Shown: positions 1 to 8,446 of the stretch, piece after piece | Numbering within the stretch: position 1 is the stretch's first letter | Layout: each line of letters begins with the position of its first letter | Source: Mucilaginibacter sp. SMC90 | Lineage (GTDB): Bacteria; Bacteroidota; Bacteroidia; Sphingobacteriales; Sphingobacteriaceae | Reading direction: 5' to 3' | Assembly (NCBI RefSeq): GCF_022811725.1 | Contig: NZ_CP094527.1 | Coordinates: 7,006,001-7,070,000, forward strand | Length of the DNA stretch: 64,000 nt | Position numbers and translations under genes: made by a program | The notes under the pieces: model-generated | The model's database searches: none | What the model saw: the letters and a program-made list of their open reading frames with translations, nothing else | Told to the model about the DNA's origin: nothing

Positions 1-978
1 ATAAGCCGGGGGATAAATGGGGTACAGCTATTTTTCTTTGTAAGTGCTTTTACACTGTTTCTTTCGGTAAACGCAAGGTTTGGCAAGGAAAAGCATTTTA
101 CCGGCAATTTTTTTATCCGTCGCTTTTTCAGGATTGCCCCTATGTATTATATCGCCATAATTTATTACTTATGGCAAGATGGTTTTGGCCCCCGGTTTTG
201 GCTGGGCGATGCTTTGGGTGTCACTATTGGCAACATTACCGGCAATGTATTTTTTGTACACGGTTTTAATGCCTACTGGATAAACAGCCTTGTCCCCGGT
301 GGCTGGTCAATTGCGGTTGAAATGCTTTTCTACCTTATCATTCCTTTTTTATTCAGTAAAATTAAAAACACTCAACACGCCACCGTATTTTTTCTGTTAA
401 CGCTCATTTTACGCTTTGTACTCGATATCATATTGCGCCGCTACCACCTGATGCAAAATGATATGTTATGGTACAACTATCTATATTTTTATCTGCCATC
501 GCAGCTGCCGGTGTTTGCGCTGGGCATACTGTTTTACTTTGTGGTAAAGGAAAACTATCAGCCCCAAATTAAACCGTTCGCCATATTAATCGCCGCACTT
601 TTTTTACTTACGCAATACCTGGGCGTTGTGCTTCTTCCCGATCATGTTTTTTGTACCATTGCATTTTTTGTACTTGCCCTGGCATTAAGTAAACGCGAGT
701 ACAAAATTGTGGTTAACCGCTTTACAACTTATGTGGGCAAAATAAGCTTTAGTATGTATTTAAGCCATTTTGCGGTGCTGCATTGGTTAACCCGTTTTCA
801 TTTAATTGATTATTTGCCGGTTCACAACTCAACCGGTGCCGTTGCTAATTACACTATACGATTGATAATAGTTTTATCGGCCAGTACGCTTATCTCTACA
901 TTCTTACATCATTTTATTGAGTTGCCTGCTCAAAGAATCGGATATCGTATTATAAAAGAGCGCGAAGCTAATAGTTAA
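1..978 (+). CDS. Acyltransferase 3 (OafA/YrhL-like) membrane protein, 5' truncated
   Basis: The frame is open from base 1, so the gene begins before the window and the Met at 142 is internal. The visible residues include an LFFVSAF segment and FFIRRFFRIAPMYY, the arginine-rich loop typical of the acyltransferase 3 family (PF01757), followed by about eight hydrophobic helices and a C-terminal FSMYLSHF motif and helix. Family members are inner-membrane proteins that transfer acetyl or other acyl groups to exported glycans such as O-antigen or exopolysaccharide. The N-terminal catalytic His lies outside the window. The acceptor cannot be named from sequence. The family call is firm. Confidence 0.88.
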   Translation: MSRGINGVQLFFFVSAFTLFLSVNARFGKEKHFTGNFFIRRFFRIAPMYYIAIIYYLWQDGFGPRFWLGDALGVTIGNITGNVFFVHGFNAYWINSLVPGGWSIAVEMLFYLIIPFLFSKIKNTQHATVFFLLTLILRFVLDIILRRYHLMQNDMLWYNYLYFYLPSQLPVFALGILFYFVVKENYQPQIKPFAILIAALFLLTQYLGVVLLPDHVFCTIAFFVLALALSKREYKIVVNRFTTYVGKISFSMYLSHFAVLHWLTRFHLIDYLPVHNSTGAVANYTIRLIIVLSASTLISTFLHHFIELPAQRIGYRIIKEREANS

Positions 979-1151
979 CCATTACGGCTACCGCACCGGG
1001 TGCTCCCTGGCTTGATCCATTTCCAGCCCCTGCCTCATTAGCTTTGGTGATTAATGTTGAGGCATCTTTGGATGATTGTGCCGATACCGGGACAGCAGCG
1101 CTAAACGTTAGCCGAATAACAGCACTGCCAACTTTATCTTAATGCTTTCAT
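968..1151 (-). pseudogene. Possible decayed small secreted-protein gene
   Basis: Read on the minus strand, an ATG at 1151 opens MKALR and hits a stop, but the other frames continue a plausible signal peptide (KIKLAVLLFG) and then LTFSAAVPVSAQSSKDAS, ending in AVAVMVNY and a stop inside the end of the acyltransferase gene. No single frame joins the start to the tail. The simplest reading is a short exported protein broken by one or two frameshifts. It could equally be chance coding-like sequence, since no family is recognised. Confidence 0.25.
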
Positions 1152-1239
1152 AGCGTATTGCTTTGACGCGGGGTAATTAAAACAATAGCTGTACCGGCGA
1201 TGAAGAATAATGATATATAATTCCCAAGGGGAGCCGTTC

Positions 1240-1400
1240 TATCTATATTGGGCTAAAGCCCGCATATCCGGCATTTCCAACCCGTTCCTTAAAAGGAACG
1301 GCAATGAATCCATTATTCTGCACCTGTATAGTTCATTGCCGTTCGGCTTTAGCCAACGGGAACAATTGATGCAGGTAATGGCTTTAGCCAAATTTAAATG
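1240..1400. repeat. REP-like nested palindromic repeat
   Basis: The stretch holds GGGCTAAAGCCC, a CCGTTCCTTAAAAGGAACGG hairpin and then CATTGCCGTTCGGCTTTAGCC, so that CTAAAGCC/GGCTTTAG and CCGTTC/GAACGG words pair in nested fashion. It lies between genes and its translation explains the apparent N-terminal extension of the downstream reading frame, which is not real coding sequence. Confidence 0.7.
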
Positions 1401-1446
1401 TGCAGATCAAACCGTTCAATTCCTGTTAAACTTTACATTTGTTATC

Positions 1447-2013
1447 ATGCAAACTCTACTCTACGAAGACCAAACTTTTACCAAAATACCCGCCAGCCAG
1501 CTCAACGGCAGCACCTACGAAAACTGTAAATTCATCAGCTGCGATTTTTCCAATGCCTCGTTTGTGGGTATTACCTTTGTTGATTGCCAGTTTGATACCT
1601 GCAACCTGCTCCTTGCCGACTTGGGCAATACCGGCCTGCAAAATATCCGCTTTAAACACTGTAAAATTAGCGGTGTAAATTTTGGCAAAGCCAATGATTT
1701 TTTATTCGAAGTACATTTTGAGGATTGCATTTTAGATAATGCCGTATTTTATAAAAAGAAGAACAAGAAAGCTACCTACACCGATTGTTCCATGATCGAG
1801 ACCGACCTTACTGAAGCCGACCTGAGCGATTGTAAGTTTAATAATTGCAATCTAAAAAATGCGTTCTTCAGTCGTACCATCCTAAAAAATGCTGATCTGA
1901 GCACCTCCTTTAATTTCATTATCGACCCGGATGATAACATCATTAAAAAGGCCAAATTCTCGCTTCATGGTTTGCCGGGGTTGCTTGCCAAATATGATAT
2001 CCGGATAGGATAA
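1447..2013 (+). CDS. Pentapeptide-repeat protein
   Basis: The 188-residue protein from the ATG at 1447 consists largely of A(D/N)(L/F)xx-type pentapeptides (for example ENCKFISCDFSNASF and TDLTEADLSDCKFNNCNL), which fold as a right-handed quadrilateral beta helix. There is no signal peptide or membrane segment, so it is probably cytosolic. The frame is open back to 1210, but that part is read through a palindromic repeat and carries no pentapeptides, so the later start is chosen. Length and Cys-rich repeats resemble Qnr/MfpA-type gyrase-protecting proteins, but many pentapeptide proteins have other or unknown roles, so that function is only a possibility. Confidence 0.8.
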   Translation: MQTLLYEDQTFTKIPASQLNGSTYENCKFISCDFSNASFVGITFVDCQFDTCNLLLADLGNTGLQNIRFKHCKISGVNFGKANDFLFEVHFEDCILDNAVFYKKKNKKATYTDCSMIETDLTEADLSDCKFNNCNLKNAFFSRTILKNADLSTSFNFIIDPDDNIIKKAKFSLHGLPGLLAKYDIRIG

Positions 2014-2056
2014 TATTTTGACGACTTATTAGTTAATGTTATTGATTATAAACCTT

Positions 2057-2782
2057 ATGCAAAAACTTATCCTCTTTTTTTCTTTCTTATTAATAAGCAC
2101 CGGGGTCTTAGCGCAGGCTGATACATCTGCTTTTGTCAAATTCAATGATTTTAATAACGCCGTACTAAATGGTGGTGTAAAAAAAGCCGAAGCACAAAAG
2201 CAATTTGAAACCATAATAAAAGAGATCCACCTTATAGAAATGAGAAGCAGCCGAATCAACCGTTCTAACACCCAATGGTTATTTCCATTAAAAGGATATA
2301 AAAGTAACGCAATCGGCGGCACACACGGTAATGGTTACTTTGACAAGGGTTATCGCTATCTCGACGGCAACAAACACGGTGCCCATCCTGCACACGATAT
2401 TTTCATTAATGACCGCAACCAGGATTGCATTGATGATCGTACTAAAAAACCGGTTGATGTTATTGCTGTTAACGACGGCTGGGTTATTGCCTGTACCAAT
2501 CAATGGAGCTCCACAAGCGATATGCGGGGAGGAAAATTTATCTGGATCTACCATCCGGTGGATAAGGTATTCACATATTATGCCCACAACAACACCATTT
2601 TTGTAAGCCCTGGTATGCAGGTTAAGCAAGGCCAGAAAATAGCCGAGGTTGGCCGAACAGGTTATAACGCTTATAAAAAACGCTCGCCAACGCACCTGCA
2701 TTTTTCAGCATTTAAACTGGTGGATGGGATCCCGGTACCTTATAACCCTTATGAACAGTTAAAACAAGCCAAAACATTATGA
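2057..2782 (+). CDS. Exported M23-family (LytM-type) metallopeptidase
   Basis: The 241-residue product starts with a signal peptide (MQKLILFFSFLLISTGVLAQ) and has the M23 zinc motifs: HxxxD in HPAHD near the middle and HxH in THLHF near the C terminus, with the usual intervening VIAVNDGWV and GQKIAEVGRTG segments. M23 enzymes cut peptide cross-links in peptidoglycan, here probably in the periplasm. An upstream in-frame start at 2036 would add seven residues before the signal peptide and is less likely. The stop overlaps the start of the next gene in an ATGA, so the two are translationally coupled. Confidence 0.88.
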   Translation: MQKLILFFSFLLISTGVLAQADTSAFVKFNDFNNAVLNGGVKKAEAQKQFETIIKEIHLIEMRSSRINRSNTQWLFPLKGYKSNAIGGTHGNGYFDKGYRYLDGNKHGAHPAHDIFINDRNQDCIDDRTKKPVDVIAVNDGWVIACTNQWSSTSDMRGGKFIWIYHPVDKVFTYYAHNNTIFVSPGMQVKQGQKIAEVGRTGYNAYKKRSPTHLHFSAFKLVDGIPVPYNPYEQLKQAKTL

Positions 2783-3534
2783 AAGCCTTGATCGCCTGCC
2801 TGCTGCTGCTTTTGAATATCAATGTTCCCCCTCCGGATAATGTTGTCAAAAGATTTGCGGTGCCGGCGGGCTATCATCGTATCGCAGTTTCGCCCGGTAG
2901 TTTCGGGGCATGGCTGCAGGCTTTACCATTAAAACCGGCAGGCTCGCAAACCAAAACCTACAAAGGAGATATTGCACGTACTGATGTTTACACTGCAGCA
3001 GTTGTTGACATGAGCGTAGGTAACCAGGACCTGCAGCAATGTGCCGACGCAGTAATACGCCTACGTGGTGAATACCTTTATCAGCAAAAAAAATACAGCG
3101 AAATTTCCTTCAACTTCACCAGCGGTTTTAAATGTGACTACGAGCATTATGCCAAAGGATATCGATACAAAAATGATCATTGGGTATTAAAAGCCAAACC
3201 CGATTATTCATACAATACGTTTTTAAACTACATGAATTTGGTGTTCAGCTACGCAGGCACCCTGTCTCTGCAAAAGGAGTTAAAGGCAGTAAATCCCACC
3301 GACGTAAAACCGGGGGATGTGTTTATCCGCGGCGGTTCGCCGGGGCATTGTTTTATTGTACTCGATGTAGTGGAAAATGCCGTTCATCAAAAGCAGTTTT
3401 TACTGGCACAGAGCTTTATGCCAGCACAAAATATCCAGGTGCTGCAATACGGCTCGCCCTGGTTTGCCATGGATCAACACAGCGGAATTATGTATGGAGA
3501 GCTTATCAGCAAAAATTACCTGAAGCGGTTTTAG
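2779..3534 (+). CDS. DUF4846 family protein
   Basis: The 251-residue protein has a short N-terminal hydrophobic segment, then the features of DUF4846 (PF16138): FGAWLQALPLKP near residue 45, LQQCADAVIRLRGEYL near residue 90, and a C-terminal KPGDVFIRGGSPGHCFIVLDV block. The last block resembles the Cys/His core of NlpC/P60-like or CHAP hydrolases, with Cys and His adjacent, but a catalytic role is not established. Coupling to an M23 endopeptidase (4 bp ATGA overlap) suggests an envelope or peptidoglycan-related job. Confidence 0.8.
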   Translation: MKALIACLLLLLNINVPPPDNVVKRFAVPAGYHRIAVSPGSFGAWLQALPLKPAGSQTKTYKGDIARTDVYTAAVVDMSVGNQDLQQCADAVIRLRGEYLYQQKKYSEISFNFTSGFKCDYEHYAKGYRYKNDHWVLKAKPDYSYNTFLNYMNLVFSYAGTLSLQKELKAVNPTDVKPGDVFIRGGSPGHCFIVLDVVENAVHQKQFLLAQSFMPAQNIQVLQYGSPWFAMDQHSGIMYGELISKNYLKRF

Positions 3535-3555
3535 GAAGGTACAATAAATACTAAA

Positions 3556-3699
3556 ATGTCATTTCGACGAACCGGTTGGGGAAAGAGCGGAGCTGGTGAG
3601 GAGAAATCTTATACACCATGCTATAAAGCTCGACATGATGTATAAGATTTCTCTTTCGCCCCGGCGCTCAAGTCAGCCCCTGCTCTATCGAAATGACAT
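3556..3699. repeat. Long imperfect palindrome, ATTTCGA family copy 1
   Basis: The element starts ATGTCATTTCGA and ends TCGAAATGACAT. Inside it, GAGAAATCTTATACA pairs with TGTATAAGATTTCTC across a short centre. Related copies lie at 42618-42744 and 50258-50407. It sits between convergent genes. Confidence 0.8.
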
Positions 3700-3721
3700 C
3701 TTTTATATACAGCAAGGGGAA

Positions 3722-4741
3722 TTACCTTTTTTCAACCTTATCATAAAACCCGCCAAAACTGTTCATTTTCACGGCGTCCTCATTGAAAAAATCGCCGGGA
3801 AAACCTAACTCAATTGCACTTACTTCATTCAGCTTTTTAAAATGTTCGGGAGTTAATTTGGTATCAATTGCCCTAAGGTTATCATTTAGCTGATCAATTT
3901 TGGTAGCGCCAACAATGGGGATACAACTAAAGTCCCTGTCCATCATCCATTGCAGGGCAACATGACTTTCGGATACACCCAGCTCGGCCGCTATTTCAAC
4001 TACAGCTTCGGTAATGGTTTGGGCCCTGTTGTTACGGCGGTTGCTTTCGGCTTTTACACGTCCCTGCTCACCACGCAGGTATTTACCGGTTAATGCACCA
4101 CCTGCCAACGGAGCCCAAGGAGTAACGGTCATGCCGTAATGTTTTGCCATCGGAATCAGCTCGCGCTCGGCAGTACGGGCCAACAGACTGTACTCCACCT
4201 GTAAGGCTATGAACTGGCTCCAGCCCATAAGTTCGGCAAGCGTATTCCCTTTTGATACCACCCAGGCCGGTGTGTCACTGATAGCAGCATAGGTTACTTT
4301 ACCTTGTTTTATCAGGTCGTCCAATCCGCGCAATACCTCATCAATGGGGGTAATATTATCCCAGATGTGCAGGTACAACACATCAATAAAATCTGTTTTA
4401 AGGCGTTTAAGACTCTCCTCCACACTCCGCATCATGTTTTTGCGGTTATTGCCCGATGCATTGGGGTTGGTAGTATTATCCTTTAAAGTGTATTTGGTGG
4501 CCAGCACAAAATAATCGCGGTCGTGATTGCCCAGGTACTCGCCGATGATCTTTTCGCTGGTGCCCAGTTTGTACACATTAGCCGTGTCAATAAAATTGCC
4601 GCCTGCATTGGCAAAGGCATCCATTATAGCAAAACTGGCATCCTTTTCGGCACCCCAGCCGCCTTCGGTACCGAAGCCCATTGCACCCAGACACAGTTCA
4701 GAAACTTTAAGGCCCGAACGGCCTAATAATTTGTAATTCAT
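3722..4741 (-). CDS. Aldo/keto reductase
   Basis: The 339-residue protein is a full-length NADPH-dependent (alpha/beta)8-barrel oxidoreductase. The catalytic tetrad is visible: Asp52 and Tyr57 in FIDTANVYKLG, Lys83 in LATKYT and His125 in LYLHIWD. The length and the opening MNYKLLGRSGLKVSELCLGAM match the Kvbeta-like/YhdN-type branch (AKR11-13), whose members reduce aldehydes and ketones of broad range. The substrate is not deducible. It is transcribed alone, convergent with the gene at 2779. Confidence 0.9.
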   Translation of the reverse strand: MNYKLLGRSGLKVSELCLGAMGFGTEGGWGAEKDASFAIMDAFANAGGNFIDTANVYKLGTSEKIIGEYLGNHDRDYFVLATKYTLKDNTTNPNASGNNRKNMMRSVEESLKRLKTDFIDVLYLHIWDNITPIDEVLRGLDDLIKQGKVTYAAISDTPAWVVSKGNTLAELMGWSQFIALQVEYSLLARTAERELIPMAKHYGMTVTPWAPLAGGALTGKYLRGEQGRVKAESNRRNNRAQTITEAVVEIAAELGVSESHVALQWMMDRDFSCIPIVGATKIDQLNDNLRAIDTKLTPEHFKKLNEVSAIELGFPGDFFNEDAVKMNSFGGFYDKVEKR

Positions 4742-4889
4742 ATATGGTGATGTTTTATTTTAAAATATGTCATTGCTCGCAATGACATGGTTGGTTTTAG
4801 GAATTTGTAAAACCATCTGGAAAAACACTATCCCAAACAATCCCTCCCTCAACTTTGTACTATTTAATACATCGCTAATATACCAAATT

Positions 4890-5216
4890 ATGAAAATCAT
4901 CACCCTCCATACCGATACTGACATTAACCAATTATACCTGCTGCTCCACGAAAAACTTAACCCCCTATTTCATAAACAACGACAAAGCGAACTCAATTTC
5001 ACAATTGAACGCAAAGGCGAATCTGTAGAAATTTCACTTCCGTCTGTTTATGAAGGTGTACTTTTCAGCATAGCTATTAATGGCCACGAACTTTGGATTA
5101 CCCGTAATGAGCATTATGTTGATGATGTCAATTCACTTACTGTTGAATCCATCCTCAACGACCTGTTTAGCAATATTGCCGGTGATTTGGGGACGGATCT
5201 GGTGCAGGAAGGGTAA
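4890..5216 (+). CDS. Small hypothetical protein
   Basis: The 108-residue product from the ATG at 4890 (MKIITLHTDTDINQ) has no signal peptide or membrane helix and looks like a soluble alpha/beta protein. I do not recognise a family. The frame is open upstream to 4767, but the extra 41 codons read through repeat-derived sequence (an ATGTCATTGC...GCAATGACA palindrome) and have unconvincing composition, so the later start is chosen. Confidence 0.55.
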   Translation: MKIITLHTDTDINQLYLLLHEKLNPLFHKQRQSELNFTIERKGESVEISLPSVYEGVLFSIAINGHELWITRNEHYVDDVNSLTVESILNDLFSNIAGDLGTDLVQEG

Positions 5217-5283
5217 ACTATTGCGGCACTCAATCGAAACTTTACAATTAAATATAGTTTATCCTATTGACACGGTTAGGAAG

Positions 5284-5352
5284 TATTTTCTCGCCGAAAC
5301 GCTAAGACGCAAAGAGGTTTTTACTTAGCGTCTCTGCGCCTTTGCGTGCTTA
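5284..5352. repeat. Imperfect palindromic repeat (CGCTAAGACGCAAAG type)
   Basis: CGCTAAGACGCAAAG is followed after a short T-rich spacer by CTTAGCGTCTCTGCGCCTTTGCGTG, so the CTAAG/CTTAG and GCAAAG/CTTTGC words pair. It lies 150-220 bases before the MscS gene and has no coding potential. Confidence 0.65.
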
Positions 5353-5504
5353 AATTAGATAGCGGACATATTTCCAATAAAGATTGTTTGCGTGCAAAAA
5401 CGGATTACTCAATGTGGTAAATTATTTTCCGATCCGGGATCTACGATTATAATACGTGTTTTTTTCCACCAAATATTTTTTAGCTTTAACAGAAAAACAT
5501 CCCT

Positions 5505-7115
5505 ATGCCTAAAATTTACAGCCTGCTCATCCTTCTGTTTGCTGCATTTACCGTACAGGCACAAAAACTCCCGAATGAAAATGGCGAACCGGTAATCATT
5601 AACCGGGATACCTTGTTTAAATTTTATGCCCCACAGGGATTATTTGATCCTAAAGAACGTGCCGGGATTGTTACCAAACGCATTGAGGCGCTGATGAGCC
5701 GGATAGACTTTAACCCGGATTCGTTAACGCTTAAAAATGATACATCTATATCGGTGATAACCTACAACGGCCAAATGATCATGGGCGTTAATAATATTGA
5801 CGCCTCCTACTCCGAACTGAACCGGCCGCAACTGGCGGCAAGCTATTTGTCCATATTAAAAAATAAACTGGGTAATGTTTTTGAAAGCAATAGTCCCAAA
5901 CAGCTAATCACCAACGTGCTTGAAGCAGTGGCAGTTGTTATTCTGTTGATTTTGCTGATTTGGGTGGTGAACAAAAGTTTTAGATGGATAAAATTAAAAA
6001 CCATACAGGGCTGGGAACGCCGGGTTGAAAAACTGGCAGCGAAGGGGGCACCGGTAGCTTATGCCTCGCGCCTGCTCCCGTTTATAAGTGGATTAATCAA
6101 TATTGCACGGCTTTTTATTATCCTGTTGCTGGTATACCTGGCTCTGCCAGTGCTGTTCTATATATTTCCGTCCTCGCAGCCTATTGCCACTCAGCTTATA
6201 GGTTTTGTGGTTGACCCTTTGAAAAGTATTTTACTGGCTATTATTCATTTTATCCCCAATTTACTTACAATAACGGTTATTTACCTTGTTACACGGTATA
6301 TTGTAAAACTGGTAAAGTTTATAGCTACCGAAATTTCCAATGGTTCTGTTAATCTGAAAGGTTTTTATCCCGAATGGGCTATCCCAACTTACAATATTAT
6401 CCGCGTGCTGATGTACGCCTTTATGTTTGTGGTGATATTTCCCTACCTGCCTGGATCGCAGTCCAAAGTATTTCAGGGGGTGACTGTTTTTATCGGTGTA
6501 TTGTTTTCACTGGGATCATCATCGGCTATATCCAATATGGTATCGGGCATTGTACTAACTTATATGCGCCCCTTTAAAATGGGCGACCGGATAAAGGTTG
6601 GCGAAATTATGGGTGATGTGATTGAAAAAAACCTGCTGGTTACCCGCGTGCGTACCATTAAAAACGAAGATGTTACCGTACCTAATGCCTCTATTTTAAG
6701 CGGTGCTACCATTAATTACACGTCATCATCAAAAACCTTGGGCTTGATATTGAACACCAGTGTTACCATTGGTTACGATGCCCCCTGGCAAACCATTCAT
6801 AACCTGCTCATCAGCGCAGCAGATGCTACGGAGGGCATCCTTGCAGATCCCAAACCATTTGTGCTGCAAACCGCTTTGAATGATTTTAACGTTAGCTACC
6901 AGATAAATGCTTATACCGATAAGCCCGGCAAAATGGCGGTAACTTATTCAGCGCTTTATCAAAACATACAGGATAAGTTCAATGAAGCCAGTATGGAAAT
7001 CATGTCGCCGCATTTTACGGCAGTGCGCGATGGAAGCCACATCCAGATCCCGGAAAATTATGTTGGCAAAGGATACAAAAAGCCGGGGTATAAAATAGAA
7101 AAAGAAGAAAGCTGA
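5505..7115 (+). CDS. MscS-family mechanosensitive ion channel
   Basis: The 536-residue protein has a cleavable-looking signal sequence (residues 1-20), a periplasmic part of about 110 residues, then five or so transmembrane helices and the MscS core. The pore-lining helix and beta domain are recognisable in LGSSSAISNMVSGIVLTYMR, PFKMGDRIK and VTVPNASI. MscS channels open on membrane tension to release solutes after osmotic downshock. The extra N-terminal helices and periplasmic domain place it with the larger MscS-like proteins. It appears to be a single gene. Confidence 0.92.
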   Translation: MPKIYSLLILLFAAFTVQAQKLPNENGEPVIINRDTLFKFYAPQGLFDPKERAGIVTKRIEALMSRIDFNPDSLTLKNDTSISVITYNGQMIMGVNNIDASYSELNRPQLAASYLSILKNKLGNVFESNSPKQLITNVLEAVAVVILLILLIWVVNKSFRWIKLKTIQGWERRVEKLAAKGAPVAYASRLLPFISGLINIARLFIILLLVYLALPVLFYIFPSSQPIATQLIGFVVDPLKSILLAIIHFIPNLLTITVIYLVTRYIVKLVKFIATEISNGSVNLKGFYPEWAIPTYNIIRVLMYAFMFVVIFPYLPGSQSKVFQGVTVFIGVLFSLGSSSAISNMVSGIVLTYMRPFKMGDRIKVGEIMGDVIEKNLLVTRVRTIKNEDVTVPNASILSGATINYTSSSKTLGLILNTSVTIGYDAPWQTIHNLLISAADATEGILADPKPFVLQTALNDFNVSYQINAYTDKPGKMAVTYSALYQNIQDKFNEASMEIMSPHFTAVRDGSHIQIPENYVGKGYKKPGYKIEKEES

Positions 7116-7192
7116 AAGCCGAAGGCTATAAAGGAGCTCAACGCAAAAAGCTTAAGGCCAAAAGCTACGAAAAAGAAGCATTAAACTAAGAA

Positions 7193-7350
7193 GCTGTTTA
7201 AAAATGAAAGGAAATATTTTGTAGAGACGCATAATTGCGTCTCCCGAAGGACAAGCCGATTCAAAAGCGGCCCAGCTGCCGTAAATTGCAAGCGTGAGAC
7301 GCAATTATGCGTCTCTACATTCAAAAACTATCGTTTTTAAACAGCCTCTA
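7193..7350. repeat. MITE-like imperfect palindrome
   Basis: Outer arms AGCTGTTTAAAAATGAA and GTTTTTAAACAGCC enclose inner arms GTAGAGACGCATAATTGCGT and ACGCAATTATGCGTCTCTAC, with an unpaired GC-rich centre. An additional outer pair of AAAGCTGAAAGCCGAAGGC-like words lies at about 7110-7130 and 7376-7405. There is no open reading frame. The structure resembles a non-autonomous miniature element. Confidence 0.7.
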
Positions 7351-7407
7351 TGATTCGATTGCAAAGTAAAGCTTTAAGCCTTCGGCCTTAAGCTTTCAGC
7401 TCAAAAA

Positions 7408-8388
7408 CTACCCGTTTATCCAGGTAAACTTATACTCCAGCATTGGGTTTTTCATGCGCTCGGCTACACGTAACAGGCGGTTTGGCAAGTTCATGATATA
7501 ATCACGGGCCTTTTCGCCGGCTTCGTTAAGGTCGGGTACGCTTTCAATATGCCAGTCGGTAATAAGTTCTTTCAGGATGTCGACGTAGTCGATAGCTGTG
7601 TATATACCTAAACGCTGTGCAGCATCGGTAAAGTGGCCAAAAGTTTGACCAACCTTTAAACCAACCTCACGCAGGAAGTGGGCAGGCATTACAATCTTTT
7701 TGCGCATCATATCCTCAAAGGCTATCATGGCTTCGTTTGGATCTACTTCAAATATTTTTTCGATGAAGTATTTGTAGGCTTTAGCATGACGCGCTTCATC
7801 TGATGCGATAACACCGCACATTTTTGAAAGCAACGGATCGCCATATTTTTTTGCCTGTGAAGCCACACGACGGTGCGATACATTGGTTGCTAATTCCTGG
7901 AAAGAAGTATATATAAAGTTGCGGTAAGGATCATGACCGGTACCAATATCGAAACCATCGGCTATCAGGTATTGGGTGGAGATTTCCATCATACGCATGT
8001 TAACCCGGCCCGACAGGTACAGGTATTTGTTAAGCAGATCGCCGTGGCGGTTTTCTTCGCCAGTCCAATGGCGCGTCCATTTCATCCAGCCGCCTTCTTC
8101 ATCGTCTGATACACCCTGCACCATAGTTAACCACGACTCATAAGTTGGCAAAGCCTCTTCGGTAATAGTATCACCAATTAATACGGCTATCAGATCATAG
8201 GATAAACCTGCGGCGCTTTCCTGTAGTTCTTTAATCTCGCTGAAAAATGAATCTCTTGAAGAATCGGGCAAAAAATCAGATGGCTGCCAGATAGTATCAA
8301 TGGGCTTTAAATATTCATGTATTTTTTCTAACATGAACTTTTCAATGTGCACCATTACTTCTCTGCGCTTTTCTACAAAAAATTCCAT
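7408..8388 (-). CDS. Acyl-[acyl-carrier-protein] desaturase
   Basis: The 326-residue soluble protein belongs to the FAB2/stearoyl-ACP desaturase family (PF03405). The di-iron ligands are visible in two EExxH-type motifs, EENRHG (about residues 111-116) and DEARHA (about 197-202), with a further Glu in FQELATN (about 165). It introduces a cis double bond into ACP-bound acyl chains using ferredoxin and oxygen, setting membrane unsaturation. A TACCTTTG promoter element lies 21 bases before the start. Length matches bacterial members. Confidence 0.92.
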   Translation of the reverse strand: MEFFVEKRREVMVHIEKFMLEKIHEYLKPIDTIWQPSDFLPDSSRDSFFSEIKELQESAAGLSYDLIAVLIGDTITEEALPTYESWLTMVQGVSDDEEGGWMKWTRHWTGEENRHGDLLNKYLYLSGRVNMRMMEISTQYLIADGFDIGTGHDPYRNFIYTSFQELATNVSHRRVASQAKKYGDPLLSKMCGVIASDEARHAKAYKYFIEKIFEVDPNEAMIAFEDMMRKKIVMPAHFLREVGLKVGQTFGHFTDAAQRLGIYTAIDYVDILKELITDWHIESVPDLNEAGEKARDYIMNLPNRLLRVAERMKNPMLEYKFTWING

Positions 8389-8408
8389 AAAACAGGTATA
8401 TTAATCAG

Positions 8409-8416
8409 CAAAGGTA
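8409..8416 (-). promoter_or_regulatory. -7 element TACCTTTG of the acyl-ACP desaturase gene
   Basis: On the minus strand the sequence reads TACCTTTG, a full match to the Bacteroidota -7 consensus TAnnTTTG, 20 bases upstream of the desaturase ATG. A good -33 TTG is not evident; TTAC words occupy the region. Confidence 0.55.
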
Positions 8417-8446
8417 ACTAAATTTGTAACATTATGTTTTAAATTT

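Noticed and set aside
1210..1446. N-terminal extension of the pentapeptide-repeat protein
   Set aside because: It is the translation of a palindromic repeat and holds no pentapeptides; the ATG at 1447 is a better start.
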